Assembly (NCBI RefSeq): GCF_015832195.1
Contig: NC_052027.1
Coordinates: 10,784,149-10,848,148, forward strand
Length of the DNA: 64,000 nt
From: Motacilla alba alba
Lineage: Eukaryota; Chordata; Aves; Passeriformes; Motacillidae
Reading direction: 5' to 3'
Shown here piece after piece: positions 45,641-58,014 of this stretch; position 1 is the stretch's first letter; each line of letters starts with the position of its first letter. The translations under genes were made by a program, and so were the position numbers. The notes under the pieces were generated by a model. It was given only the letters and a program-made list of their open reading frames with translations, had not been told where the DNA came from and searched no databases.

Positions 45641-47989
45641 CCCTTCTCAGCTCATAGCTATCTTCACTACTCCCAGTTACTTCCCATGTTTCCCACCAAC
45701 CATCCCTTCCCCATCAGGGGAATTTCCTTACCTGCATGGGTGAGAGCAGGCACAAGGGTGATAATGATGGTAGAGACTTGAATGAGCTCAGGGAGGCTCC
45801 AAATCAGGTCCCTGGGAACCAGAGGAGGAAGGAGGGGTGATGGGGAGCAAGATGAGACTTCCACATGCATGCACAATAGAAATGAGAGGGGGAGAAGAGC
45901 TCTCCTATGCTCTCTGGGGATTTTTTTTGTTATATTTTTGCCTTCTCCACCGCTCAAAAGCTGTCTTTGCCACCCTCTTGTCGACTCCAGAATACATTCA
46001 TAGTGCACACCTTCATTCCAGTGTTTAATTGCTTGAGATTGTTACTTGTAGGCTGCTAATTTATTAAAACCATATCTCTCGTGTTACTCTGGAGCCCACA
46101 AGAATCATTGCCTTCTATTAAAGGCAGTGGTGCATGCCTGCTTGTCTTTTTCCTCTGGCCACCTCTGTAATTGCAGCCCATTGCTAAGATGTGAAACTCT
46201 GCCCTACCAGCTCAGCATCCTCCACTGGGAGTGTTTGGATGAGGAACAAATGCAGGAGACAAATTCATTCAGGATATAATCAGAAATAACAATTCTGATG
46301 TTCACAGAGATTGCACCAGGGACACACAAAGCCTCTAAGCTGCTCAGGTCACATTTCACAGATGGGCCAAAAAGTGAAGCCAGAAACTCCTGACACAGAT
46401 GGTTACTGGAAGCATCATGCAGACCAGACCTTGACAAAATAGGATGATAGATCCCTACAGCATTCCATGGAGCCAGCACTGTCCTTGCCCAGCTAAGCAC
46501 AGAAAGACCTTCCCTGGTCATATGGGCCATCTTTTGAGTCACACATGTCCCTCAAAGCAGACACATGCTCCATATACTGGTGCTACAAGCACAGATGGGA
46601 CTCCCATACCAAGAGATAGAGAGAGAGAGGGATACACATAGCACACATATCTCCATACACCAAGTGGCTGATACAGGCCAGAAGCTCCCTGCTTCTTCTC
46701 AGCCATCACTTCTCCAACAGGTCTGTCCATCTCCAAAAGGCTGCCCAGCTGTCTTCATCATCTCCTGACTCTGCTCTGCCTGTGAAAAGCTTCCTGGCAG
46801 CCCCATGCACACACCTGATCCTAGAGAACTGCTCCATAGCATCTAACATGCTATCTAACATGGAGAAGTAGCATCCCTTAAAGCAGTGCCTGAGCCTGGT
46901 TTTCAAACTCCTAAAGAAAAGAAATCAACAGACAATTCAGTGATGGAAAATCACTCTGTACTTGAGAAACTGCTGAGCAGCAGTGGGGAAGTTGTCCATT
47001 CCTCTCAGATTGTTTTTTGAGATCCTGTAATCACAAGAGTCAGACACCTCTCAATATATAAGGAAAGCACCACGGCCCTCTTGTGTCATGGCACAGCTGA
47101 CATTTTAGACGTACAGTGTTTCCCTCAGATTTGGATTCCTATGATTCACTTCCTCATCTGGATTTGGCACTTAGCTCCACTGATGTACAGGTGCAAGTTC
47201 ACACATAAGATTAAACCACCACCACATGGTGGGATGGGACACTGGATCCAGACCAGCTGGGAGATGCCTTGTAGAGTTTCCAGCCAGCTGTCAAAAGGAC
47301 TCAGGAATCTAAATCCTCCTGTGGTCCAAAGTCCAAAGGCCACCAATACTCCACAATGCACCCAGACAGCCCATGACACTCTTCACAGTCAGTGAGCATC
47401 TGGGACAGAGCTAACAGCACCTGCAGGCAGGTGCAAGCAGAGGAGGCAGAGCCACGGGAAGAGGCACAGGTACCAGCTCTCAGTACTCAGCAGCCAGCAA
47501 TTAGAACAGCAGCAATACAAGACTAAAATAATAACAATTTGTTTATCCCCCAAACAGTTAGCTCATTTTAGCACTCTACCTCCAACTGCTAGGTAACAAC
47601 AGGATACAAGGCAGGCAGCACCTTTCAGTATCCAAAACAGTGTGGGTGCATCTGTGCTTGTAAAGTGGAGGGTTGCTGCTCCAGACACCCAGTCCTGGAA
47701 ATGCTGTGGTTGCAGGGGGTGGTATGAGCTCTAGGTTAGACTGATATGGGGATTTCTCAGGGATATGGAGTGGAGGTAAGGTAGACTAGCTGCTCTGGTG
47801 TCTGTGGACTGGCTTTGACCTACATCCTTTGAAGATCTGGCTCCCTGTTCCTGAAACAGCCTGCCTTATTCTAGGACTGTTTTGCTTTTACCTAAGTACT
47901 TTATTTATTTGATGTCCAAATGTCCCAGGATCTGTCTGGGACCTGCAAGCAGGACCACACAGCAAAAGACAGACTTACAAAAAAATCCC
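45641..47989. other. Non-coding unique sequence, no gene seen
   Basis: No supported gene. A short GA run lies at 46616-46630, and a 12-bp word (CTATCTAACATG-like) is tandemly doubled at about 46838-46862. The stretch 46020-46120 is AT-rich with homeodomain-like cores. Confidence 0.5.
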
Positions 47990-48370
47990 ATTTCATTTAG
48001 ATTAAACAAGGCTATTATTGTGGTTTAATATAGGAATTGATTATTATAAGTATGCATATTGAGCTTAACAGCTTAGATTTGTATCTGTTTCATCACTGTT
48101 AATCTTTGATAAATATGTTTTTAATAATCTCTGGGTATTTATTGAACATAAAACTGTCATACGAAATTGAGAATAAGATTTCTAAAGATACTTATTATAC
48201 ACTACTTCAACACAAATTCATTATTAAAAACCTTTCATGGAGGCTTACTTTTAACCACAACATAACTGATGCAGATACTGCATAGTTAATCTATAATAAA
48301 TATATTTGCAATAAACTATTGATATTTAACCTGCAGTAACTGTCTTAATAAATATGATACATGGAAATGG
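47990..48370. promoter_or_regulatory. Strongly AT-rich block, enhancer or matrix-attachment candidate
   Basis: About 380 bp of very AT-rich but non-repetitive DNA. It contains 'tgtggttt' at 48019-48026 (RUNX core), 'tatgcatatt' at 48051-48060 (POU-like), 'ctttgat' at 48104-48110 (TCF/LEF-like) and at least three ATAAATAT words. No coding frame crosses it. The sharp composition boundary against the GC-richer flanks is the main observation. Confidence 0.3.
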
Positions 48371-50202
48371 CTTTTGAACAAGCTGCTCTTTTTTTAGCTC
48401 TGTCAGACCCTTGGAGGATGTGGGGTGAAAAGGGGGAAAGCTGTGGCCTCATGTAAGGCAGTTCACTTATCAGTCCCCACAGCCTTCCCCTGCCCTGGTC
48501 ACTGGACTCATTGCTGTTTCAATCCCCACATCTCCAGCCCCAGACTCTTACAGGGATCTGTCATTTGGTCTCAGTCCTGACTCATATTAACATCTGGCCC
48601 CAGCCATCCCTACAACTCTGGTGGGCTGTGCCATACAAAGGCTGTTAATTCAGCTCCTGGTGCCCCCAGATGATGCTCTGTCTGCCCAACAGTTTTGTAA
48701 AGTGCATAAGCACCCTCGAGAGATCTGAAACACACAGAACCCATACCCCTTGGGCAGTAAAAACACAAGCTTTGTGAGAATATGGATCAACAGAGAAGCT
48801 TAAATGAGGAGATTTCAGTTTTGAACTCAGCAGAGGCCACCAAATGCCTTTGACACACAAACTAGACAGGAGTCTGACTCCAAGCCATCAGAGGCAAAGG
48901 ACTTGACCCACAGCGCTGCTGAGACCCCCCTGGGACATGTCAGAGATGTGTTTGTCATTCTTTGCGTCACTTAATGACTGAGGTTAGTTGCAACAAGTCA
49001 ACTATAGCAGATATGCACAAAATTTCCCTCCCAGCACTAATCAAATGGGAGAGGAGCAGAGTAATTCCTCCCCTGTCCTCTCCTCTGGGTCTTGCCCCAT
49101 TTGTTATATGGCCACTCATAAGGCCCTTTAAGACTTCCTGGAGGCCACTGTCTGATTCTCACATATCAGAGAGAGCCAAAGATCTCAACGTGCAACTTTT
49201 AATTGAGCTGTATCATCTGCCACAAACATGAAATTAATGGTCCTACATCATAATCATAAATTCATACATAACCCCATGCACCAGCAAATAACTCTTAGCA
49301 GTGATACTACAATGGTAAGCTGATTTGCAAGAAGTGCACGCTTCCCAGGAATCCTAATTAACCAAATTAACACCATCACTTCAAATCATGTCCCAGCAGT
49401 AGGACATTTCCGATTGGCCTCGGGCTGGAGCAAAGCAGCCAAATGAAAACCTGACAGCATCTCTCTGAGTCCAGCAGCCTAACCCTCTGCTGGGGGAAAT
49501 ATCTGCTGCCCATCCATGCACACAAGGAAGGGAGCAAAAGTCTCGTGAGCATTTGGAGGCACTGACCTAAACTGGACCACAGCACAGCGACACTGCTGAG
49601 GAGCAGCTCTCAGCTCCTCGTGCTTTTCCCAAATCTAACCAGCAGCATGAGGAACACCGTCCTGCCATGCTGGCTTCTTCCAGGGGGTTGTGACACTGCC
49701 AAATGCCCTCAGAGAGTGCCAAATGTTGCTTTGGGTGAGTCTGCAATGGGTCTGGGGTCATGGGGCAGGGCTGATATAAGGAACAGACTCCAGAAACCCC
49801 AAACCTGTCTCCCTGAACTCACTTGTTTGCACTAGTTTCCCCTTGTGACTTGCCCAAAATATTTAGTGCTCAACACCTTTTTTTCCCCCCTTCTGGGTAG
49901 TCAGGTTTTTCTATTTCTGCCATGGGATAAACAAGTCACTATTTTGGGAGCATGTGGGATTCAAGCCTATGGCTGTCTCAGCACTCCCTGCATGGAAGAG
50001 GAGATCCACAGCCCGTGTGCCAGAGTGACTGGCTTGTGCCTCTGTACGTATTCAGCCTAGATGGCAGAGGGGCCCAGTCCCACCAGGGTCCTCATGCTGG
50101 AGCATGGAATGGCCTCAGCTCCCCAGAGATCCCATCCCTGCTCTGAAGTGATGCTCCAAAAGCTGGGCTAGGAGCTTTGGGCCTGGAGGAAAAGGAGGCT
50201 CC
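48371..50202. other. Non-coding unique sequence, no gene seen
   Basis: No exon is supported and no repeat is recognised. This is the region downstream of the tRNA gene on the minus strand. A TTTT Pol III terminator candidate for that gene lies at 50190-50193 (minus strand). Confidence 0.5.
50190..50193 (-). terminator. Pol III terminator (TTTT) of the tRNA gene
   Basis: The minus strand has TTTT starting 10 nt after the discriminator base of the tRNA. It is the first T run downstream and is the normal Pol III stop signal. Confidence 0.7.
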
Positions 50203-50285
50203 TACCAGAAGTGGGGTTCGAACCCACGCGGGCATGCACCCATTGGATCTTAAGTCCAACGCCTTCACCACTCGGCCATCCTGGT
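50203..50285 (-). tRNA. tRNA-Leu, anticodon TAA
   Basis: An 83-nt class II tRNA gene. The acceptor stem ACCAGGA pairs with TTCTGGT (one G-T pair), and the discriminator base is A. The D arm contains GGCCGAGTGGTGAAGGC. The anticodon arm is TTGGA-CTTAAGA-TCCAA with anticodon TAA at plus-strand 50250-50252. A long variable arm (GGGTGCATGCCC) is followed by a T arm with GTTCGAA. It differs only slightly from the mammalian tRNA-Leu(UAA) I remember, mainly in the variable arm and a GGTGAAGG in place of the usual GGTTAAGG in the D loop/A box. There is no intron and CCA is not encoded. It is transcribed by Pol III from internal A and B boxes, and a TTTT stop follows. All stems pair, so it is probably functional; it reads UUA codons. 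Confidence 0.97.
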
Positions 50286-50852
50286 GGGCTCTGGCCTCTC
50301 CCCTGGCCCACCAGCTCCTCTCTGAGAACTCACACCTCACCAAGCCCTCGGGGTCCCAACCCAGGACACTTCCCAAGCCCAGTGACACCATTCCCTCCTC
50401 ACTGCTTTTGTTAACATCTCCAGCAACATGATGGAACATCTCATTAGGAGAGAGCAAGTCTCATGGGCCATGAAGAATGGCACAGCCCCTGTGTGCCACC
50501 CTAGAGCCTCATGCAAGAACCACAGTCACGGGTGGTGATGCCAACAGGGACCCTGGAGCAGGAGGGACATCTCTGGGAGGTCCCTCCTGACCCCACTGGG
50601 TCCTCAGGGGAAGGGAGCAGCTCTGACAGCCTGGCAGCTCTCAGCCAGACACAGCACACAGTTAAAGCCCTGGCTCTGCACCCCAGGTGCCACTCCTTAC
50701 TCCCTCCTGTCTGCATAAGGTACTCTGCTAGTGCATTTAGCTGGGACAGACAGTGGTACAGGAAGGTCTTTATTTTTCTTTTGGGATGAGGTGCAGCTTT
50801 GTTTCTCAAAGGGAAACATCCAGAGAGAAGAAAAAAACCCAAGCACCACAAT
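50286..50852. other. Non-coding spacer between tRNA gene and tRNA-like sequence
   Basis: About 570 bp of GC-richer unique DNA upstream of the tRNA gene. No exon or repeat is seen. Confidence 0.5.
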
Positions 50853-50930
50853 TGAACCTCATGGGATTCAAACCCAGAGCCCCTAGGTGTCCATGTGCAG
50901 GCAGTCTTTAGCCCTTAAACCACAGAAACC
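50853..50930 (-). pseudogene. Decayed tRNA-like sequence or SINE head
   Basis: On the minus strand the segment has a B-box/T-arm-like 'ctgggtttgaatcccatg' and, about 45 nt before it, an A-box/D-arm-like 'ctgtggtttaagggctaaag', in the order and rough spacing of a class II tRNA. The acceptor and anticodon stems do not pair, so it is not a working tRNA. It could be a decayed copy of a Leu or Ser tRNA or the 5' part of a tRNA-derived SINE. It lies 0.6 kb from the intact tRNA-Leu in the same orientation. Confidence 0.4.
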
Positions 50931-51539
50931 TGATAATTTCTGATTCTGAATTCAGCCACCCTCAATCTTCTCAGGCCAGCACCCCCCACAGGGATGTTAT
51001 CACAGAGAAACCCTGCCAGGCCCTTTCACCAGAGCATTCTGTCTGTTGGAGATACTCTCATCCGGGCTGTCCTGGTCCTGCCCTGCTTCAGGGTGAGAGC
51101 AATTTCCTCCTTTCTTCCGCAGGGACTGCTCCTTGCTGCACCCTGGGGTAGCTGAGCCACTTGGAGGGCTTCTGATTGGCTGATGGAAAGGCGAGAGGCA
51201 CGGGAAAGGGATATTTCCCGGCCTCAAAAGAGGGTGACACAGAGCTCCTCAGTGTCGGGGGGGTCACCCTGGCCTCCAGACATAATTCACAGGTACTAGG
51301 AAAAAGGCAGCAATATTCCAGACATCTCATGAGGGAATGCTGCATGTCCTCGGCTCAGCAGAGGACTGGGTCAACCTATTCATATGCCGACAGCAGGAGG
51401 AAAACTCACAAGAGGGGACAGAAACTTTCCCTTTTTACCCTGTTCATTACAGCCACAGCAATCTGCCGTGCTGGTCTGTGTGTGCAGAATCACAGCACAG
51501 CATCCCTGGATGCCTCCAGCTGCAGCACCCACATTAATA

Positions 51540-51790
51540 TCAAATGAAGTCATGCTCACAAAGGGTGTTGTGCTCGCCAGCTCCCGAGGAATCTGCTCCT
51601 AATGAGCGACTTCAAAGCATTAATGAGCTTGCAAAGCTCTCCTCTTCGTTTACAGAGCTGGATCTCACACGCTTGGCATTAAGACAGGGGTCACCCGTCA
51701 GCAGAGGAGAATGCGTGTGCATGTCAGCGAATATAATATATTTGTCATCCTCCAAGAAGCAAAGATTAATCATGCCCTCCCAAAAAGGAA
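51540..51790. promoter_or_regulatory. CpG-retaining candidate conserved non-coding element
   Basis: About 250 bp with spread CpGs ('tgctcgcc', 'tcccgagg', 'gagcgac', 'cttcgttt', 'cacacgctt', 'cacccgtc', 'atgcgtgtg', 'cagcgaat') and homeodomain-type words ('agcattaatgag', 'agattaatcatg'). 'tcttcgtttacag' (about 51643-51655) looks like a splice acceptor, but the frame behind it has no recognisable protein content, so an exon is not claimed. Confidence 0.3.
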
Positions 51791-54700
51791 GTTTTTATGC
51801 CACATCTGCTCTTCACAGCATGGAGAGAAGGGACCTGCCCGCAAGGATGTCCATAACCCACACTGCTCAGATCCCCAAAGAGCCCAGCTTTGAAGTTAAC
51901 AACCCACCTTAACCCCTTGGGTCCAGGCTGGGAAATGCTACTTGAATTGGCTGCCCGAGGGATGAATAAAGCGGTGGAATTCTGCTCCAGTGAAGGTTTA
52001 ATGCATGCATGGAAGGAGGGAGTGGTATGGATGTGTGAGAGAGCAGGCTTGACTGATGCTTCCTGCTCCATGGCATCCATCCAGCACAGGCAGGGGAGGG
52101 AGATACTGGCCCAGAACAGCAGGGCTGCACAATGCATCTGCTGCTCTCTCCAGGGGCCAGACACAACCCCCTCCAAGCCTCCCTGAGCTCACCATAAATC
52201 CTTGTGTTGAAACAGCCTCCAGTGCCTGGCCAACAGCCCGTTTGCACCCATCTGAGGAGCTGAGCCGAATCATTGTGCTGAACTGGGAGACAGCCACACA
52301 GTCAAACTGTGGGAACGGACCAGCCTGAGCACAGACCTGCTGCTGGGCACTGACTGCCCTTCCTCCAAAGCCTCTGAGCCTTTTCAGCCTTTCCAGAGCC
52401 CTTTTTTGGCTGGTGTTTCTGCTGGTGCAGGGAGGGTTGGACAAGGTAGGGGACAATGAGATATGAGCCTGTTCTTGCACCACTGCTGCCCAATTCAGAC
52501 AATCTCCACTTACAGCCTACAGAGGCACAGGAGAGGGGACAGCTCAGCTTCCCTGGCCTGGTTCAAACTTACCATGACACATATCCAAGGGTGTTACAGG
52601 CACAACCTGTCTGTATTTAAAAATTCAGGTGCTTCCCAGGGTCTGCCCTGGTTGTGCATCATCCACAATGTTGGTTGGCTTCACCTGCAAACCTGCACAG
52701 AGCCCTGGCTGGGTCTGGAGTCAGCCTTGCCTCTGGCAGGGTTGTAATATCAGCTGAATTACATGTACTGTCTTGGATGTCTCCTGTGCAATCCCAAGCC
52801 AGGCTGGCTGTACCTTGCTTGCAGTATCCCCACGAAATGTCAGCATGAAGATGACACCGTGGCTATAGGCTTTTAGAACACATGTTCTGCCAGAGAAAGA
52901 CAATAATGTCCTGAAGTCAGAAAGGTGTCATCCTTTGGTTCAGAAACACATAGGCAATGCTAACTGTAAAGCTGTTTCTCCCCTCTTCTCCTTCCAAAGG
53001 AGATCTTCTGGCACTTGGTGTCTATTCAGTAGGTCTGTGTTTAATTTAGATAGCCTCTGGAGGCAACTCTGTCCCACATGCTAATACTGCAGATGAAGAG
53101 TGGTTGATTGGTAATTAATTAAAAAATCCAAATCCTAAAGTTAAGAGCAAAGTAGAGTAAAAAATTACACTTTGAGGGATTTCAGACCAAAACTGCTCCA
53201 TTTTATCAATGTGGAGGCAAAAATATTCTCAATATCATTGCTTTAGAAACTAGTTGGAAAAGGGGAAAAGTGGGACAGGATTCTCATCTGTGCTCCTCTT
53301 GTGCCCTTCCCCTGCTATGAAAGCAGCTCAGCACTGTGCTTCCTTTGGAGCTCTGTGACCTGAAGTTTTGGCAGCCCTACCAGGGTCATCTTAGGTTAAG
53401 CATGAGATGACATCTTGGCTCCACCTTGTGCCATAGGCCTGGGGGGAAACTTCATGCTGCTTATAGCTGTGTCCATGTAGAAATTATTGGGGAAGCTCTT
53501 AGGACTTTTTCAGATTTAAAATATACTGCTGAAGTCCCTTGTGTCTGGAAACTACCACATTTTGAGAGTAGCTGGAGTTCATTGACAAAAAGAAGAGTTG
53601 AACAGCATTACTGTTTAACTGGGCCTCAGTAGGTTTAAGAACAAACAGGCAAGCTAGCACAGAAGATCACTCTTGCTCCCTGTCTTTCCTCCCAGTTGAG
53701 AGGCAATTCAGGAAACCAAGCCAGCCTTCCTTTGTATTCACAGGGGTTTTTTTATAGGATGGCTAGAAAATTCATGTTGTACTGCTATGGGTAAAGGCTT
53801 ATACTCTGCAGAATTTGACATGATGCCCTGCTGCTGGTTGGCACAAATCAGCCCCAGTGGAACTACAAACCTTATGGTGCTGTGTAGCTCCAGAGGAAAG
53901 GTTTTCCATGTAGCTTGCAAATACTGGTGTTTGGCCAGAAAACCAAAGACCACTTACAGTGGGCACACAGACTTGATTAAAAACCAGTGGAGTTGTGCAA
54001 TTATGGGAGGTTATTTATCCCAGAGGGAAAATATGTCTTCTTTCTTGAGTAAATTCTTTCAAAAAACCAGCACAACCCCCACCAAACCAAAAGCAATGCA
54101 GCTACCAGAGCTAAAGTAGTAAGTCACAGACATTAACAGATTTGGCTACTTTCTCCTTCTCAGGAATGGTGTCCCAAATGTTTACAATTTTCCACGAGGT
54201 ATCTCTAGTCTAAATTATTCTCCCAGTTGCTTTCTGCAAATATTTCTTGGACAACAAGAAAAATTAATCAAAAAATTAATCTTGAGGGTTCAAAGTAGCC
54301 TGGCTTTGCATCATTGTTTCTGCTTTGACTCTGAGTGGGCTCATAAGGAGATGTCAGGAATGAATGGTGATGGTTCAGCATTTCAAAGTCATCAGCCACC
54401 CATTTTCAATTATTCCTAAAGATGTTCTGGACAGGATGCACAAGTAGTTCATCAAGACTTTACCTTTTTTTAGTCTGAATTAGATTTTGTGGAAGATACC
54501 ATCATGGGCACATCTCTTCCTTTCATGTGTCTTCCAAACAGAGAAAATGAGTCACAGCTTTGCAGAAGGGAAAGCTCAAGAATACATCAAGGATGACAGT
54601 GCTGTGGTACTGCTGCCTCAGAAGCTGAGTGCCCAAACCATGAAGTCATTAAAGCAGCTCATGTAAATAAGACATTTGCTGCACGTTCATCTGTTCTTGC

Positions 54701-55129
54701 CCAATGCAGTCAGCTTTTCTACAATCACTGCAGAGAGAGACACTCAGCCAGTCCTGACTTGAGGCACATGATCCCTTCCAGCCCCACTCTCCCTGCCTGC
54801 ATTTCAGCATGTATTGATCACCAGATGCATGTAAATCAGGCTCCATGACAGCATTCCAAAATCACACAATAAAAACCTATGTGTAACTTACTTCTGGCTG
54901 CCTTTTCACATGACAGAGGAGTTAGCTCTGGTAAACAACAGCTCAGTGGAGAACTCCATCCCTTCTGGGACCATAACTTAGGAAATACTGCAGTAGCTCT
55001 CCTCTGAATCAACCCAGAGGGGAAAATGAGGTGACTGAGTTACACGTGGACAAACACCAGTAGAAGAGGTTCACATTTGTCAAAAAAGTCCCCTGCAATT
55101 ATTCACATACCTTGGACAAAAGTGCTGGA

Positions 55130-55260
55130 ATGAATGGGAAAAACCTTTTGCTCTCCACCTGCAGCATCAGCGGTGCCCACTCCGGCTTGTTAGCTCGGCA
55201 GGGAAGCGTGCAGGCGACAGATCACATCCCAGATGTCAAGGTGCATCTGCATGAATTCCT
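55130..55260. promoter_or_regulatory. CpG-retaining short block
   Basis: Five CpGs lie within about 45 bp (55170-55214) in a long CpG-poor tract, flanked by unique sequence on both sides. Possibly a conserved element or a small unmethylated site. No frame or repeat explains it. Confidence 0.25.
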
Positions 55261-57510
55261 AAAATGACATGTGTTCTTTAGCCCAGAGCTTGGCTCCAGG
55301 CTAAGAGCTAAATTTGATGTTCTCTGCGGCTAAAACTTCTTCAAAAACCATTCTGGGTTAATTAGGGAAGGGAAATTTTGGCTGCAGTCTGTTCAAGAAG
55401 ATTGACTTGGGAAATGGTATGAAAGTCATGGGTTTTGCAAGAGCAAAGAGAAATAACAGACTCATTTCCAAAAGCCTTGTACCTAAGAACTTCAGAAAAG
55501 TGTAGAATTTCACTGAAATACAATAAAAGGGATTGCCTAAAAGCAGAACATCTCCTTTGGCTCCACATATCATCTCCCAGAGGCACCACATCATTCCTGC
55601 TGCTCACAAAACAGCTCCTGCCTCCTTTTAATAGTTTTATTTTTAGGCTTCTCATATTTAATTCTCCCTTTTTCCTTATGTAAGGTGCTTGGAAAGGCTG
55701 CAGTGTCAAACAATAATTACATCAGAGAAAATTTAGAATCCACAGTGTTAAAATGAGCCTGCTCTTGACAAGCGGATGAATGTAGGAAGTGAGGGGATAC
55801 CGTTTTGTGGAAGAGAGCACCCAGCTGGCAGTGTAACAGCATCTCTGGTGGGCTGGGGCACCCGCCCTCAGGCGTGGGCAGGCTCAGCCTGGAGCACATC
55901 AGTTCATGCCTGCACTGGCGTGGGCTGAGATGCAGGCACTTGTTCAGGCAGTGCTGGCAGTGCCTCTCCCCAGGAGCAACCCTGAACTAGGCTTAAAATG
56001 CAGTTTTGCCATCCACTTACCACCCCTGGGGGGGCTAAAGTATATGTGCCTATCTATAGCTGTAGTTTCACCTCAGCTAAGGATCAGGCATTCCTGGGGC
56101 CAGGATTCACCCCCATGACCACCACTTATATTAGAACTGAAAGAAGGAAAAGATGTGTCTGCTTCACCCAATCTGTGTTTCTGAGGATATGGGTACCTAC
56201 CTCAGGCAGCATTCCAATACCTTTATAACTTATTCCCCACCATCTGTGCTGAAGTAACTGGACATATATCTGCTGTGCTAAATTAAATTGTTTTAAAGTT
56301 AGAACTCAAACTGACACAACACTGAATCTTGGACTATGCCCAAGTATTGCCACTGCCAGGGTGTTAAAGGAACTCACTGGTGATAATCTCCAAGCACCTG
56401 CATTGTGTTTTCCAGCAAATAATCTGATTAGAGTGAATTTGATCTTCCATCCATGAAAGCAATGTGGAAATCACTGATGACTGAGGCTGTTGTGGGTGAC
56501 CAAAAACTTATGGGAAGAGCAGGAAAATATTTTCCTCTCTAAAAGAGAGCATCACTTGCCTTACAGTGGATTCCAAGTAGAAATATTAAAATGCTGACAG
56601 GTATCTGCTATCTGTCATGCAATGTCTAAAATCAGGTTGTGGAGAAGAGTAGGTGTATAGAGTGAGCTCACACATAGTATAGACAAGAAGTTTTCTAGGG
56701 ATAACAAGTTTATGGAATATATATATTTTTCTCCATATGGGTTCCCAGCTGGACTTCTTTGCCGCCTTGGAAGACACCAACTTGCTAAGAACATCAATAA
56801 TGTCAAAATTCAGAATTGTCCTAATTAGATGTGACCTTTGAAGGGAACTGCTGAAGGCTGAGCACTCACCTGATTCTGTGAGCTTACCCCTGCCTGCTAG
56901 GGGACACCACAACCAGGCATTTCTGTTTCCATTTGCTGCCTCGTGACTCATGCTCATGCTACCAAGGTAAAAGAAAAAGAGGCTTATGAAAGAGAAGGAG
57001 GGCAAACCTGTGAAGTTCAACAGCTTCAGATCCACAGTCAGTCTTCTGTCTGGCATTTGACACCCTTAATTTTGCTTTTCCTGATCCATTTCATTCCCAT
57101 CAGCTGGCTCCTGTCCTTCCCATCCTTTGCTCCTCCCATGGAACAGAGGCCTTTGAGGGGCAAGGACATTTCCAAGGGGAACTGGCCACCAGGAGAGCAT
57201 ACAACACAAGCGAGCTGTCTCAAATCATGTGGCTGGTGGCTTCCTGGGAAACTGGAAAAGAAACTTCTGGAGTTAAAAAGATAGAAGAAAAGTAGTTCCT
57301 CAAATTTATGTTAATTTGCTGCGACTATGATTTTTTTTTTACACTGGGTTTTAAGAAGAGCCACAGTGAAATGAATACTACAGCTCCTCTGAACATCAAG
57401 CACTTCTCTCCAATGTCCTCTTTCAGAACTTCTGATCATAAATAACAGTCAGATAAATTCTAGCATATTTCATTCTTCATTTGCTTCCTTTTGGTTGGAC
57501 TTTCTTGTGT

Positions 57511-57551
57511 GTTTGGGGTTTTTTTGTTTTGTTTTGTTGTTTTTTTTTTTA
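57511..57551 (+). repeat. T-rich (TTTTG) low-complexity tract
   Basis: GTTTGGGG followed by T runs broken by single G, ending in 12 T. Simple sequence with no target duplication visible. Confidence 0.8.
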
Positions 57552-57980
57552 AAGCAAGATATATTCTTTCTTCTGGGATTTACAGCCTGAGTTTGTAACA
57601 ATTAGGCAAAGTAAGCCATGTGAAGATTTTTTATGATCCGCTTTAAACATAAAGTTTTGGAAAGTAGACAATGAAATTATTATTATTTTGCTGAACAGCT
57701 GTGCTAAAGCACAGGGGAAAGACTGTAAAGACACTACTATTTGTTTATTTGGCTTTCAATAGCTATGACAAAGCAAATAACAGCTTTGGTCTTGGTCCAC
57801 AATTGAGTTAATTGGTAACACCTCTAATTGTATGTCCTAAAAAGCTCCTAATTAGCAGCTAAGCACAGGATAAACTAGGTAGTATGTGTTCATTTGTGTC
57901 CAAGAGGACCAGCCAATACAGAACAGACAGTTAACTGAAGATCCAAAGGCATCTGATTTAATGTGTACACATGCAAGAAG

Positions 57981-58014
57981 GGATGTGTGCATGTGTGTGT
58001 ATGTGTGTGCATGT
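57981..58014 (+). repeat. TG-rich microsatellite
   Basis: An imperfect (TG)n tract with interspersed CATG and TATG units. Confidence 0.85.

Noticed and set aside
56586..57056. 156-codon minus-strand frame with a hydrophobic stretch
   Set aside because: No homology I recognise. The hydrophobic part comes from A/T-rich sequence, and nothing supports expression.
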